DNA from: Clostridia bacterium
Lineage (GTDB): Bacteria; Bacillota; Clostridia; Oscillospirales; CAG-272
Assembly: GCA_017631855.1 (NCBI GenBank)
Contig: JAGBSP010000023.1
Coordinates: 1-64,000 of the forward strand
Direction of reading: 5' to 3'
DNA length: 64,000 nt
Below, piece after piece: positions 24,991 to 33,099 of the stretch (position 1 is the first letter of the stretch; the number at the start of each line of letters is the position of its first letter). The position numbers and the translations under genes are program-made. A model generated the notes under the pieces. The model was not told where the DNA came from. It saw nothing but the letters and a program-made list of their open reading frames with translations, and searched no databases.

Positions 24991-26190
24991 TTACTTGCTT
25001 GCCAGACGCTGGGTGTCGATCGCAATCATATATTCCTCATCGGTGGGAATAATCCAGGTTGCAACCTTTGCGCCCTCCTTGGTCAGCTCAAACGGAACAC
25101 CTCTCTCGAAGTTGAGGTTCTTCTCTTCGTCGATCTCGATGCCGAGGAAGCTCATTCCCTCACAGACTCTTGCACGCACGTTCCACTGGTTTTCACCGAT
25201 GCCCGCCGTAAAGACGAGTGCGTCGAGTCCGTTCATTTCTGCGGCATAAGCACCGATGTGCTTCTTAATGCCGTTGGTCAGGATCTTGAGCGCAAGCTCT
25301 GCACGGGCATTTCCGTTATTTGCCGCTTCGGTAATGTTTCGGCAATCATTGGAAAGACCCGAAATACCAAGCAGACCGCTCTTCTTATTGAGAATATCCT
25401 CAACCTCCTGCGCCGTGTATCCCTTGGTCTTCATCAGGTAGGTAACGACGGTAGGATCAATGCTACCCGAACGAGTACCCATCGCAATTCCCTCCTGAGG
25501 CGTAAAGCCCATCGAGGTGTCAATTGCCTTACCGCCGTCGACCGCAGTGATCGACGAACCGTTGCCAAGGTGGCAGGTAATGATCTTCAGCTCCTCAATC
25601 GGCTTGCCGAGCACGCGAGCCAGCTCGTGGCTGACGTAGCGGTGCGACGTGCCGTGGAAGCCGTAACGGCGGATCTGATCGTTTTCGTAAAATTCGTAAG
25701 GAATGGGATAAACGTAACGGAAATCTTCAATCTCGGAATAGAAGGAGGTATCAAACACGGCAACCTGAGGAACGTTCGGCATCAGCGAGAGGCACGCCTT
25801 CATTCCGGCGATGGCGGGGGGGCCGTGCAGAGGGTTGATCGGTACGATGGTTTCGAGGTACGCAATCACGCTCTCGGTAATGCGCGAGGACTCCTTAAAC
25901 TTTTCTCCGCCGTGTGCTACGCGGTGACCGACAGCGTCGATCTCGTCGACCGAAGCAATCACGCCGTATTCGGGCGAGCTCAGCAGATTCAGAACTCGAC
26001 CGAGTGCCACACCGTGATCGGGCAGATCAATCTCCTCAAAGAAGGGCTCAGCACCCGTCTTCTTATGAGTAACCGTACCGCCGGCGCCAATGCGCTCACA
26101 AAGTCCCTTCGCAAGGACCTTTGCGTCCTCCATATTGAAAAGCTGGTATTTGAGGGAAGAACTTCCCGCGTTCAAAACAAGAATTTTCAT
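24991..26190 (-). CDS. ackA: Acetate/propionate kinase
   Basis: 399 residues, normal length for AckA. Signatures are LNAGSSSLKYQLF at the N-terminus and CHLGNGSS further on. It makes ATP from acetyl or propionyl phosphate. Being inside the microcompartment operon between deoR and pduP it probably works on the propionyl phosphate made by PduL, as PduW does elsewhere. No encapsulation peptide is seen, so it likely stays in the cytosol. AAAGGAA precedes the ATG. Confidence 0.95.
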   Translation of the reverse strand: MKILVLNAGSSSLKYQLFNMEDAKVLAKGLCERIGAGGTVTHKKTGAEPFFEEIDLPDHGVALGRVLNLLSSPEYGVIASVDEIDAVGHRVAHGGEKFKESSRITESVIAYLETIVPINPLHGPPAIAGMKACLSLMPNVPQVAVFDTSFYSEIEDFRYVYPIPYEFYENDQIRRYGFHGTSHRYVSHELARVLGKPIEELKIITCHLGNGSSITAVDGGKAIDTSMGFTPQEGIAMGTRSGSIDPTVVTYLMKTKGYTAQEVEDILNKKSGLLGISGLSNDCRNITEAANNGNARAELALKILTNGIKKHIGAYAAEMNGLDALVFTAGIGENQWNVRARVCEGMSFLGIEIDEEKNLNFERGVPFELTKEGAKVATWIIPTDEEYMIAIDTQRLASK

Positions 26191-26218
26191 AGTAATTTCC
26201 TTTCCGTTACGATGTATT

Positions 26219-26977
26219 TTAATAAATTAATTGAATATTTTTTTCACTGCAAAAGCTAAGCCACGTATCCGACGGCTCGGCGTTGGTAACAAGCAGATCG
26301 ATCTCGCCGAAGCCACAGACCTTGACGAAGGATTTTCCGTCAAACTTTGCGGCGTCAAGTGCCAGAATTCTCCGCTCGGCTGAGGCAAACATTGCCTGCT
26401 TGATGAGGCTGTCGTGCTCGTTCGAATCGGTCACGCCAAGCTCCATATCGAGTCCCTTGCACGAGCAGATCGCCGTATCAACGTGATAGGAGTTGATCAT
26501 TTTTTCGGCAGACGAGCCGTTGAGCGAAAGCGCACCCTTTTTCAAAATGCCACCCGTCGAGAGCACCGTCCAATCCGACTTGTCGGCAAGCTCGATGAGA
26601 ATCTTGACCGAATTGGTAATCACGGTCAGATTTCGTTTGTTTTTCAGTTTTTTGACCACGTACAGCGCCGTCGAGCTGGAGTCAAGCATAATTCTCTCTC
26701 CGTCGCCCACAAGCTCGGCAATCTTGTCCGCGATCGCCTGCTTTTGCTCCACGTTGACCGTTTCTCGAATGTTGTACGGAAGATCGAGCGCTGAGTTTTG
26801 CTTCGCAACCGCTCCTCCATAGGTCTTCGAGGCAAGTCCCTCGCGATCCAATCGTTCCAGATCACGTCGGATGGTTTCCTCTGTTACCTCAAAATCACGG
26901 GCAAGCTCGGAAACGATGACCTTTCCGTCCGCACCGAGGCGCGATAAAATTTCTCTTCTTCGTTCAATGGCAAGCAC
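26219..26977 (-). CDS. DeoR-family transcriptional regulator
   Basis: 252 residues: N-terminal DeoR helix-turn-helix (IVSELARDFEVTEETIRRDL, about residues 21-40) and the C-terminal sugar-phosphate sensor domain (DSSSTALYVVKKL is the phosphate-binding part). GTG start at 26977 with GGAGGAAG seven bases before it. It sits inside the microcompartment operon, so it is probably an autogenous repressor released by a phosphorylated sugar such as L-fuculose-1-phosphate; the effector is inference. Confidence 0.9.
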   Translation of the reverse strand: MLAIERRREILSRLGADGKVIVSELARDFEVTEETIRRDLERLDREGLASKTYGGAVAKQNSALDLPYNIRETVNVEQKQAIADKIAELVGDGERIMLDSSSTALYVVKKLKNKRNLTVITNSVKILIELADKSDWTVLSTGGILKKGALSLNGSSAEKMINSYHVDTAICSCKGLDMELGVTDSNEHDSLIKQAMFASAERRILALDAAKFDGKSFVKVCGFGEIDLLVTNAEPSDTWLSFCSEKNIQLIY

Positions 26978-27004
26978 GAATGCTTCCTCCGTTCGTTGAT
27001 GTTT

Positions 27005-27550
27005 TTAAAGAATACTTTCCCAGAGTCGCTTGTCGGGTCCTGCGATGACCGAGCTGTCCAGATACCAACCGTCCTGCATTCCGCTCTTTGCGCGCTCGAT
27101 TGCCGCCGTGACCGAGGAAACGCTTCCCGTCAAAATCACGTAGGACTTTCCGCACATTCCCTTAGCAAGTCGGATCTCCACGAGCTCGATGAGCGCCGTT
27201 TTTGCCGCCGTATCTGCGGCAACGACCGCAGAAGCCGCCGTATAGGTTTCAAGAATACCGATCGCGCCCTTCTCGTTCACGTCGAGTGCGCCGCAGATCG
27301 CAGGCTGTACCGTCTCGTGAGGATTTCCAAGCAGGAACTTATCGATCAGCATTGCGGAATTGTAGCGTTCTGCCGCATCAATCGCCGCCTTGACAGCGCT
27401 GATCTCGCCTGCGATCGTCGCCAGATATTTTCCGGGACACACAGGACCTGCGTTCACGACCTCAACGTCAGCCGTTTTCAGCATAAGATCGGTTGCGGTA
27501 ATACCCGAGGCAACCGTCTTGAATTCAATCATTCCAAGAGCTTTTTTCAT
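27005..27550 (-). CDS. pduT: BMC-T shell protein, PduT-like with pore Fe-S cysteine
   Basis: 181 residues made of two BMC domains (about 1-90 and 91-181), forming a pseudohexameric trimer. Cys38 in GPVCPGKY matches the residue that in PduT holds a 4Fe-4S cluster at the trimer pore. It follows the PduS-like gene, the same pairing as in B12-type Pdu operons, which suggests an electron path through the shell. Confidence 0.9.
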   Translation of the reverse strand: MKKALGMIEFKTVASGITATDLMLKTADVEVVNAGPVCPGKYLATIAGEISAVKAAIDAAERYNSAMLIDKFLLGNPHETVQPAICGALDVNEKGAIGILETYTAASAVVAADTAAKTALIELVEIRLAKGMCGKSYVILTGSVSSVTAAIERAKSGMQDGWYLDSSVIAGPDKRLWESIL

Positions 27551-27577
27551 TCTTCTCTTTTCCTTTTTCGTCTATCG

Positions 27578-28909
27578 TTATGATTTGGTGTTTTTGATCT
27601 TAATATACTTGTCGGTGACAATCTCCACCACACCGTCGATCGATGCGTGAAGCGACACGCTCAGTGCGCCGTCCTTTGCCTTTGCGACAAGGTCGCCCTT
27701 CTTGACGCGATCTCCCTTGGCAACAATCGTTTCCGAAGGAGCTCCGATACTTTGCGAGAGCAGGAGCTTGACACTCTTTGTGGTAAAGTCCTCCAAAATC
27801 GGAGCCGAAACGTCGTATTTTTTCAGTCCAAGACGCATCGTCAGACGCTCGACCGAAACCTTCTTCAGATCGGCATCGCGTCGGTTGGGATTTACCTCGA
27901 CCCCCTCGGGGAGCTTCAAGCCCTTGGCACGAGCCGCCGCCTTCATCTCGTCAATCAGCTGCTTTGGAGAAAGTCCCTGCGGACAGGAGTAGGTTTCGCA
28001 AAGTCCGCAGCCCGAGCAGAAGAGCGAGCCGCCAAGCGCTTCAACGTCACCGCGTCCGCCGTTCGAGAGCACACGCATTACAAGATGCGGCTGTACGGGA
28101 TAGCCAAGCACGTTACGCGAGCAAAGATCGGTACAGCTTCTGCATTGACAGCAAACCGACATGGTTCTGCGAAGATTGATCTTCGGATTGCGAAGCTTGT
28201 TTCTCACCACGGTATGATCCGCGGGAAGCACGAGAATTGCATTGGTCGTTTTGGTCACGACCTCACTTGCCGAAATTCTGCGTCCCATCATCGGTCCGCC
28301 CGAGATCAGCTCGATCTCCTCACACGTTGCACCGCCTGCTGCCGCGATCAGCTCGGAAATCTTCGTTCCAAGCGGCACGAGAAGCGTCACGGGATGCGCA
28401 ACCTCACCTGCGACCGTCACGTATTTTTCGGTCACGGGAATTCCCTCCAGCGCGTGGTAAATATTATACATCGATTCGACGTTGCAGACCGTCACACCGA
28501 CCGACAGCGGAAGCTGACCGGGGGCGACCACCTTGCCCGTCACCTCTTTGATCAAAATAATCTCGTCACCTGCGGGATACACGGCTTCAAGCTTGTGAAG
28601 CGAGATTCTCGGGAACGCCGAGAGCTCTGCCTCGATCGCTTCGACTGCCGAACGGTAATGCGCCTTGATGGCGATGATTGCACGCTCCGCTCCCGTCGCC
28701 TCGAGCACCTCGGAGAGGGCTGAGAGCACCTCAAAGGGATATTCCTCGATGACCTGACGGTGAACCTTCAGAAGTGGCTCGCATTCCGCACAGTTGAGAA
28801 TGATCGTATCTGCCTTGTCCGAGAGCTTTGCGTAGCTTGGGAAGCCTGCGCCACCCGCACCAACCACGCCCTTCTCCCGAAGTAAGGACTTCAGTTCTTC
28901 TAATTTCAT
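27578..28909 (-). CDS. pduS: PduS-like RnfC-type flavin/Fe-S oxidoreductase
   Basis: 443 residues. N-terminal GVVGAGGAGFPSYAKL is the NADH/FMN-binding signature shared with RnfC and NuoF; a SLBB domain follows, then two 4Fe-4S motifs, CCQCRSCTDLCSRN and CSGCGLCETYSCP. In B12 systems PduS reduces cobalamin; here the dehydratase is a glycyl radical enzyme, so another role, such as NADH oxidation or electron supply to the activase, is more likely. It directly precedes the PduT-like shell gene. Confidence 0.9.
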   Translation of the reverse strand: MKLEELKSLLREKGVVGAGGAGFPSYAKLSDKADTIILNCAECEPLLKVHRQVIEEYPFEVLSALSEVLEATGAERAIIAIKAHYRSAVEAIEAELSAFPRISLHKLEAVYPAGDEIILIKEVTGKVVAPGQLPLSVGVTVCNVESMYNIYHALEGIPVTEKYVTVAGEVAHPVTLLVPLGTKISELIAAAGGATCEEIELISGGPMMGRRISASEVVTKTTNAILVLPADHTVVRNKLRNPKINLRRTMSVCCQCRSCTDLCSRNVLGYPVQPHLVMRVLSNGGRGDVEALGGSLFCSGCGLCETYSCPQGLSPKQLIDEMKAAARAKGLKLPEGVEVNPNRRDADLKKVSVERLTMRLGLKKYDVSAPILEDFTTKSVKLLLSQSIGAPSETIVAKGDRVKKGDLVAKAKDGALSVSLHASIDGVVEIVTDKYIKIKNTKS

Positions 28910-28935
28910 AAGGAAATCTTCCTAAAAATCTTCAC

Positions 28936-29211
28936 TTATGCGTCCAGCTCGGGAAGTCCCGTGCCGCTGTCGATGATACCAACGATTGCAGCATCGATCG
29001 GAGCTCTTTCCTGATCGCAACCGATTCTTGCCGCGCTACCCGTAGCAACAAGCACCATTTCGCCAATGCCCGCACCGACGTTATCGACAGCAACGAGGCG
29101 CTTGACCTCACCCATCGCATCGAGCGTTTCGACGATCATAAACTTACTTCCAACCAACTTTTCATTCTTTCTGGTTGCAACTACACTGCCAATAATTTTT
29201 CCAACAAGCAT
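28936..29211 (-). CDS. BMC-P pentameric vertex protein (EutN/CcmL/PduN type)
   Basis: 91 residues of the EutN/CcmL family that caps the vertices of the shell. MLVGKIIGSVVATRKNEKLVG and VAVDNVGAGIGEMVLVATGSAAR are family signatures. The ATG at 29211 is preferred over the in-frame start at 29223 because AAAGGTGG lies 9 bases before it and the family starts with this methionine. It is separated from the preceding shell gene by a 155-base gap holding a large hairpin. Confidence 0.92.
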   Translation of the reverse strand: MLVGKIIGSVVATRKNEKLVGSKFMIVETLDAMGEVKRLVAVDNVGAGIGEMVLVATGSAARIGCDQERAPIDAAIVGIIDSGTGLPELDA

Positions 29212-29248
29212 TTCTAAAACCACCTTTCGGTATTTTTCATTTTTGTTT

Positions 29249-29347
29249 GATTATTTTCCGAGCGCTACCCTCTTCCAACTTTTTAAAAATTTAGAAAAGA
29301 GTACTGCACGGAAAATAATCCGTGCGCGAAGCACGAATTATTTTCCG
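29249..29347 (-). promoter_or_regulatory. Intercistronic RNA hairpin with three mutually complementary segments
   Basis: Reading the transcript (minus strand): segment A CGGAAAATAAT (29347-29337), an inner stem CGTGC/GCACG, segment B ATTATTTTCCG (29319-29309), and further on segment C CGGAAAATAATC (29260-29249). B can pair with A (11 bp plus inner stem) or with C (12 bp). C lies about 30 bases upstream of the ribosome site of the vertex-protein gene. It could be a processing/stability element or an attenuator setting the ratio of hexamers to pentamers. No U-tract follows the A:B stem, so it is not a simple terminator. Confidence 0.5.
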
Positions 29348-29366
29348 ACGACTTTCGTCCGACAGA

Positions 29367-29645
29367 TTAGTTCAGAGAAGGAAGAATCTTCTCAACGTCT
29401 GCATGAGGACGAGGAATGACGTGTACAGCAACGATCTCGCCGAGTGCCGATGCAGCTGCGCTGCCTGCCTCGGTTGCAGCCTTCACTGCTCCGACGTCGC
29501 CTCTGACCATAACCGATACGAGTCCCGATCCGATCTTCTCGGTTCCGATCAGCTCAACGTTTGCTGCCTTTACCATTGCGTCTGCTGCCTCAATTGCTGC
29601 AACAAGACCTCTGGTTTCTACCATACCCAATGCTTCGAGTGCCAT
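29367..29645 (-). CDS. pduA: BMC-H hexameric shell protein, PduA-like (copy A)
   Basis: 92 residues. PduA-type features: Lys26 at the hexamer edge (AMVKAAN), pore loop KIGSG with Ser40, and C-terminal [14 protein letters not shown] with Arg79. Ser66-Ala67 precede LGEIVAVHV. It differs from copy C only at residue 4 (Glu against Leu). GGAGG lies 8 bases before the ATG. Confidence 0.95.
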   Translation of the reverse strand: MALEALGMVETRGLVAAIEAADAMVKAANVELIGTEKIGSGLVSVMVRGDVGAVKAATEAGSAAASALGEIVAVHVIPRPHADVEKILPSLN

Positions 29646-29692
29646 ATTTATTACCTCCGTAAAAAATTTTAAAAATCAGCGATTTCTCTGAA

Positions 29693-29971
29693 TTACTTCA
29701 AAGAAGGAAGGATCTTCTCCACGTCAGCGTGGGGACGAGGAATTACGTGTACGGCAACGATCTCGCCGAGTCTGCCTGCAGCTGCGCTGCCTGCCTCGGT
29801 TGCAGCCTTCACTGCTCCGACGTCACCTCTAACCATAACCGATACGAGTCCCGAACCGATCTTCTCGGTGCCGATGAGCTCAACGTTTGCTGCCTTTACC
29901 ATTGCATCTGCTGCCTCAATTGCAGCAACAAGTCCTCTGGTTTCTACCATTCCAAGTGCTTCAAGTGCCAT
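29693..29971 (-). CDS. pduA: BMC-H hexameric shell protein, PduA-like (copy B)
   Basis: 92 residues, identical to copy A except Gly66-Arg67 for Ser66-Ala67 and Lys92 for Asn92. Pore KIGSG and edge residues Lys26, Asn29 and Arg79 are kept. The ATG at 29971 (second in-frame ATG) fits the other copies; AAAGGAG lies in the end of the preceding gene. Confidence 0.95.
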   Translation of the reverse strand: MALEALGMVETRGLVAAIEAADAMVKAANVELIGTEKIGSGLVSVMVRGDVGAVKAATEAGSAAAGRLGEIVAVHVIPRPHADVEKILPSLK

Positions 29972-29977
29972 AATCAA

Positions 29978-30382
29978 TTATTCTCCTTTTTCATTTTGTT
30001 CGTTTTTGGGTTCTGCGACCGTTTTTGCTTTTGCCGCTTGGGTCTTTGTGCCCTTCGGCTGCGCTTTCGGCTTTGCCGCCGAGGTTTTCTCTTCTTCCTT
30101 CTTCTGCAAACGCTTTGCAGAGAGTTCGACGAGTTTCACCGTTTCAGGGTGAGGATTTGCGATCACTGCCGTTGCCGCAGGCTTTTTAATGCACTGCGCC
30201 TTTGCGTTCTCGACCGCCGCCTGTACGGCAGACACCGTACCCGTGATAATCAGGGTAACGAGTCTTCCGCCAAGCTTTCTTTCCCAGCTGACAAGGCTTA
30301 CGTCCGCGCTTTTACACATAATGTCAAGGGCGTCAATCGCGGCGGTAACACCGCTGACCTCGACAAATCCTAATGAATTCAT
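29978..30382 (-). CDS. BMC-H shell protein with Lys/Ala-rich C-terminal tail
   Basis: 134 residues. Residues 1-85 are a BMC domain (NSLGFVEVSGVTAAIDALDI) with the pore segment ERKLGGRLV instead of KIGSG. Residues from about 90 on are a low-complexity Lys/Ala/Pro/Glu tail with no fold signature. The tail could bind nucleic acid, cargo or other shell parts (compare EutK, which has a C-terminal nucleic-acid-binding domain, though this tail is not that domain). It lies between BMC-H copies C and B. Confidence 0.88.
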   Translation of the reverse strand: MNSLGFVEVSGVTAAIDALDIMCKSADVSLVSWERKLGGRLVTLIITGTVSAVQAAVENAKAQCIKKPAATAVIANPHPETVKLVELSAKRLQKKEEEKTSAAKPKAQPKGTKTQAAKAKTVAEPKNEQNEKGE

Positions 30383-30413
30383 AGCGCCTCCGTGTTCTTT
30401 AAAATTCTTACTC

Positions 30414-30692
30414 TCAGTTCAGAGAAGGAAGAATCTTCTCCACGTCTGCATGAGGACGAGGAATTACGTGTACGGCAACGATTTCGCCGAGAGCCGATGC
30501 AGCTGCGCTGCCTGCTTCAGTAGCAGCCTTGACTGCTCCGACGTCGCCTCTGACCATAACCGATACGAGTCCCGAACCGATCTTCTCGGTGCCGATGAGC
30601 TCAACGTTTGCTGCCTTTACCATTGCGTCTGCTGCCTCGATTGCTGCAACAAGACCTCTGGTTTCTACCATACCAAGTGCTAAAAGTGCCAT
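30414..30692 (-). CDS. pduA: BMC-H hexameric shell protein, PduA-like (copy C)
   Basis: 92 residues with pore KIGSG and edge residues Lys26, Asn29 and Arg79. It differs from copy A only at residue 4, LLALG for LEALG. TTGGAGG lies 7 bases before the ATG. Confidence 0.95.
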   Translation of the reverse strand: MALLALGMVETRGLVAAIEAADAMVKAANVELIGTEKIGSGLVSVMVRGDVGAVKAATEAGSAAASALGEIVAVHVIPRPHADVEKILPSLN

Positions 30693-30724
30693 TTTGTTAC
30701 CTCCAAAATTTTACTGATGTTCGA

Positions 30725-31003
30725 TTACTTCAGTGCGGGAAGAATCTTCTCCACGTCTGCATGAGGACGAGGAATTACGTGTACGGCAACGATCTCGCCG
30801 AGTCTGCCTGCAGCTGCGCTGCCTGCCTCGGTTGCAGCCTTGACTGCTCCGACGTCGCCTCTGACCATCACGGATACGAGTCCGGAACCGATCTTCTCGG
30901 TACCGATGAGCGTAACCTCAGCTGCCTTTACCATTGCGTCTGCTGCCTCGATTGCTGCAACAAGACCTCTCGTTTCTACCATTCCAAGTGCTTCCATAGC
31001 CAT
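30725..31003 (-). CDS. pduA: BMC-H hexameric shell protein, PduA-like (copy D, edge variant)
   Basis: 92 residues with Gly66-Arg67 as in copy B. Residues 29 and 31 read KAAEVTLIG, so Asn29 is Glu and Glu31 is Thr. Residue 29 lies beside the Lys26 edge contact in PduA-type hexamers, so this copy may differ in how hexamers meet. Pore KIGSG is unchanged. First of the four PduA-like copies in transcription order. Confidence 0.95.
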   Translation of the reverse strand: MAMEALGMVETRGLVAAIEAADAMVKAAEVTLIGTEKIGSGLVSVMVRGDVGAVKAATEAGSAAAGRLGEIVAVHVIPRPHADVEKILPALK

Positions 31004-31037
31004 AGCTTTCAGTTTCCTTTCTTATCGTTGATTATTT

Positions 31038-31352
31038 TTAATTTTTATCAAATGCGTTGAGCTTGAGCATCTTCTCGGTGGATTCCTCGGTGTTCGGGAT
31101 AATGTGCTTTGAGATCACACCCGTAATACCGTTTGCGGCGTATTCTGCCGCCTCTACCGCCGCCTTAACGTCCTCAACCGTTCCGCGGAACTTGATCGCA
31201 ACGATCAGCGGAACGGGAAGCGCGTCGGCGTTGCCCGGCTTGTTTTTATCGAGCGTTTCCACGGTCACGTTTGCCGCTTTACAGCCGGCATCGACGGCAA
31301 CGAACGCCGCGGCAAGTCCGAAAACCTCGATAATTCCTGTTGCTTTTCCCAT
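31038..31352 (-). CDS. BMC-H shell protein of the GrpU-like type
   Basis: 104 residues. A single BMC domain (GIIEVFGLAAAFVAVDAGCKAANV) whose pore loop is replaced by DKNKPGNADALPVPLIV, longer than the KIGSG loop. This resembles the GrpU group found in glycyl-radical microcompartments, some of which bind Fe-S at the pore; here the only cysteine is Cys24, in the helix, so an Fe-S site is unlikely. It lies between the alcohol dehydrogenase and copy D. Confidence 0.8.
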   Translation of the reverse strand: MGKATGIIEVFGLAAAFVAVDAGCKAANVTVETLDKNKPGNADALPVPLIVAIKFRGTVEDVKAAVEAAEYAANGITGVISKHIIPNTEESTEKMLKLNAFDKN

Positions 31353-31376
31353 AGCGTCACCTTATCCTTCGTCGGA

Positions 31377-32576
31377 TCACTTGTTGATGATCGCGATCTT
31401 AAGACCTTCCATCTTCAGGTTGGTCTCGAGCGCTTCGTTGATCTCTTCGAGCGGATACTTGTGGGTGATCAGCTTTTCCATCGGAAGTCCGATTGCCTTC
31501 GCACGCTTGAGGAAGTCAAAGGTCGTTACGTAGTCACGCAGGGTGTATACCCAAGAACCGACCGTGGTGATCTCCTTCGAGCAGATATCGAAGTGAGGAT
31601 TGATGGTAGCATCGCCACCGTTGATGAAGAAGCCAAGCTCGCAAAGTCCACCGCCGTTGCGGATGAACTTGTAGATGTTTGCGTGTGCAATGGGAGAGCC
31701 CGTGCACTGGAACGCGAAGTCGGCAAGGTAACCGCCAAAGGCGTCCTTGACAGCTTCAGCAAGCGCTTCCGTGCCCTTGTGATCCTTAAAGTTGACTACC
31801 TCGGTCGCACCCATCAGCTTTGCGAATTCGAGACGCTTTGCTTCACCGTCAACTGCCACAATATTCTCGGTGCCCATCGCACGGAGTACGGCGATACAGA
31901 TCAGACCGATCGGTCCGCAACCCTGTACAACCACACGGGAGTTGAAGCGAAGAATGCCGGTCGTCTTTGCACGCTCTACTGCGTGAATCAGAACGGCAGA
32001 GGGCTCGATCAGAATTCTGCTGTCGAGGTCGAGATCGCTGACGTTGAAAATCGTCGAGCCGCCGCGAACCAACAGATAGTCGGCAAACCAACCGTTGAGG
32101 TGCTTGTCATCGTCGGGCAGAAGTCCGAAAACGTCTGCGCCGCCTACGTTTTGCTTGTTGAGGTCAAACATCGTAATGTCGGGGTTGTCCTTGAAAATCA
32201 TACAGGTAACAACCTTGTCGCCGATGGCGAGGGGCTTGCCTGCGCTGTCCTTCTTGACGTTCTTACCCATCTTTACGATCTCACCCGTTCCCTCGTGTCC
32301 GAGAACGACGGGGATCAGGGAGAAGGGATCGCGCTTAAATTCGTGTGCATCGGTTCCGCACACACCGCAACCCTCAACCTTAACCAGAATATCGTCGTCG
32401 CCAAGCTCGGGGATCGGATATTCCTGCAGATCAAAGTGCTCGAGCTTCGTCAGCATTGCAACACGGCTGGTCTTAGGCAGAGGACCTGCCGCCTTGGGAG
32501 CGGATGCACCCTGAGAGCCCATGCTCTCAAGCACCTGTCTGACGATCTTCTCGATGTCGGTGGATTTCATATCCAT
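31377..32576 (-). CDS. Zn-dependent alcohol dehydrogenase with encapsulation peptide
   Basis: 399 residues. Residues 1-20 (TDIEKIVRQVLESMGSQ) form an amphipathic encapsulation helix and about 15 Ala/Pro/Lys residues link it to an MDR zinc dehydrogenase. The catalytic zinc site GCGVCGTD and GHEGTGEI and the Rossmann motif GCGPIGL are present. In the fucose route it would reduce lactaldehyde to 1,2-propanediol or propionaldehyde to propanol, recycling NADH inside the shell. Many related operons use an iron-type dehydrogenase instead, so the MDR enzyme is a notable choice. Confidence 0.9.
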   Translation of the reverse strand: MDMKSTDIEKIVRQVLESMGSQGASAPKAAGPLPKTSRVAMLTKLEHFDLQEYPIPELGDDDILVKVEGCGVCGTDAHEFKRDPFSLIPVVLGHEGTGEIVKMGKNVKKDSAGKPLAIGDKVVTCMIFKDNPDITMFDLNKQNVGGADVFGLLPDDDKHLNGWFADYLLVRGGSTIFNVSDLDLDSRILIEPSAVLIHAVERAKTTGILRFNSRVVVQGCGPIGLICIAVLRAMGTENIVAVDGEAKRLEFAKLMGATEVVNFKDHKGTEALAEAVKDAFGGYLADFAFQCTGSPIAHANIYKFIRNGGGLCELGFFINGGDATINPHFDICSKEITTVGSWVYTLRDYVTTFDFLKRAKAIGLPMEKLITHKYPLEEINEALETNLKMEGLKIAIINK

Positions 32577-32603
32577 AGTGTTTATCCTTTCGTGTTCGTA
32601 GTT

Positions 32604-33080
32604 TTACATCTTGGTTTCAAAATACCGTTTACCGTAGAGTGAAAGTGCCGCGTCCTGCTCTTCCGAGCCGCCGCTGACGCCGAGTCCGCCAATAATCGAA
32701 CCCTTGCCATCGGTCAGCGGATCTCCGCCGCCGAAGATCACAATCTTTCCGCCGTTGGTAAACTGAATTCCGTAGAGTGACTGCCCCGGCTGAGCCAAAG
32801 GCTTGAGCGTCATCGTCGACATCTTCAAAGCCACCACAGTGTACGCCTTGTTTACAGCAACGTCGTAGCTTGCAAGGTAGGCGTCATCCATACACTTGAC
32901 AAGCTTCGGGTTTCCCGCAGCGTCCGATACACAGACCACAGCGCGAACTCCGATCCGAGCCGCCTCAGCGATGACCGCATCCGCAAGCTGTTCTGCCCGC
33001 GCAAGCGTCATCTGCTTTTTTTCAGCGTTTCTTTGGGAAATGGTATTTTGAACGATCTCTCTGATTTGACGTTCGTCCAT
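32604..33080 (-). CDS. HbpS/GlcG (PduO C-terminal) family protein with encapsulation-like N-terminus
   Basis: 158 residues. The core (LADAVIAEAARIGVRAVVCV, later GGGDPLTDGKGSIIGGLGVSGG) belongs to the GlcG/HbpS family, also found as the C-terminal part of PduO and reported to bind haem in some members. Residues 1-17 (MDERQIREIVQNTISQR) look like an encapsulation helix, so it may be lumenal. Role in microcompartments unknown. Between the aldolase and the alcohol dehydrogenase; GAGGAG precedes the ATG. Confidence 0.85.
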   Translation of the reverse strand: MDERQIREIVQNTISQRNAEKKQMTLARAEQLADAVIAEAARIGVRAVVCVSDAAGNPKLVKCMDDAYLASYDVAVNKAYTVVALKMSTMTLKPLAQPGQSLYGIQFTNGGKIVIFGGGDPLTDGKGSIIGGLGVSGGSEEQDAALSLYGKRYFETKM

Positions 33081-33099
33081 GAAAAGCTCCTCGGAAGAA

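Noticed and set aside
29367..31003. Shell gene copies as an assembly artefact
   Set aside because: The copies have different flanks, different ribosome sites and consistent amino acid differences, so they are separate genes.
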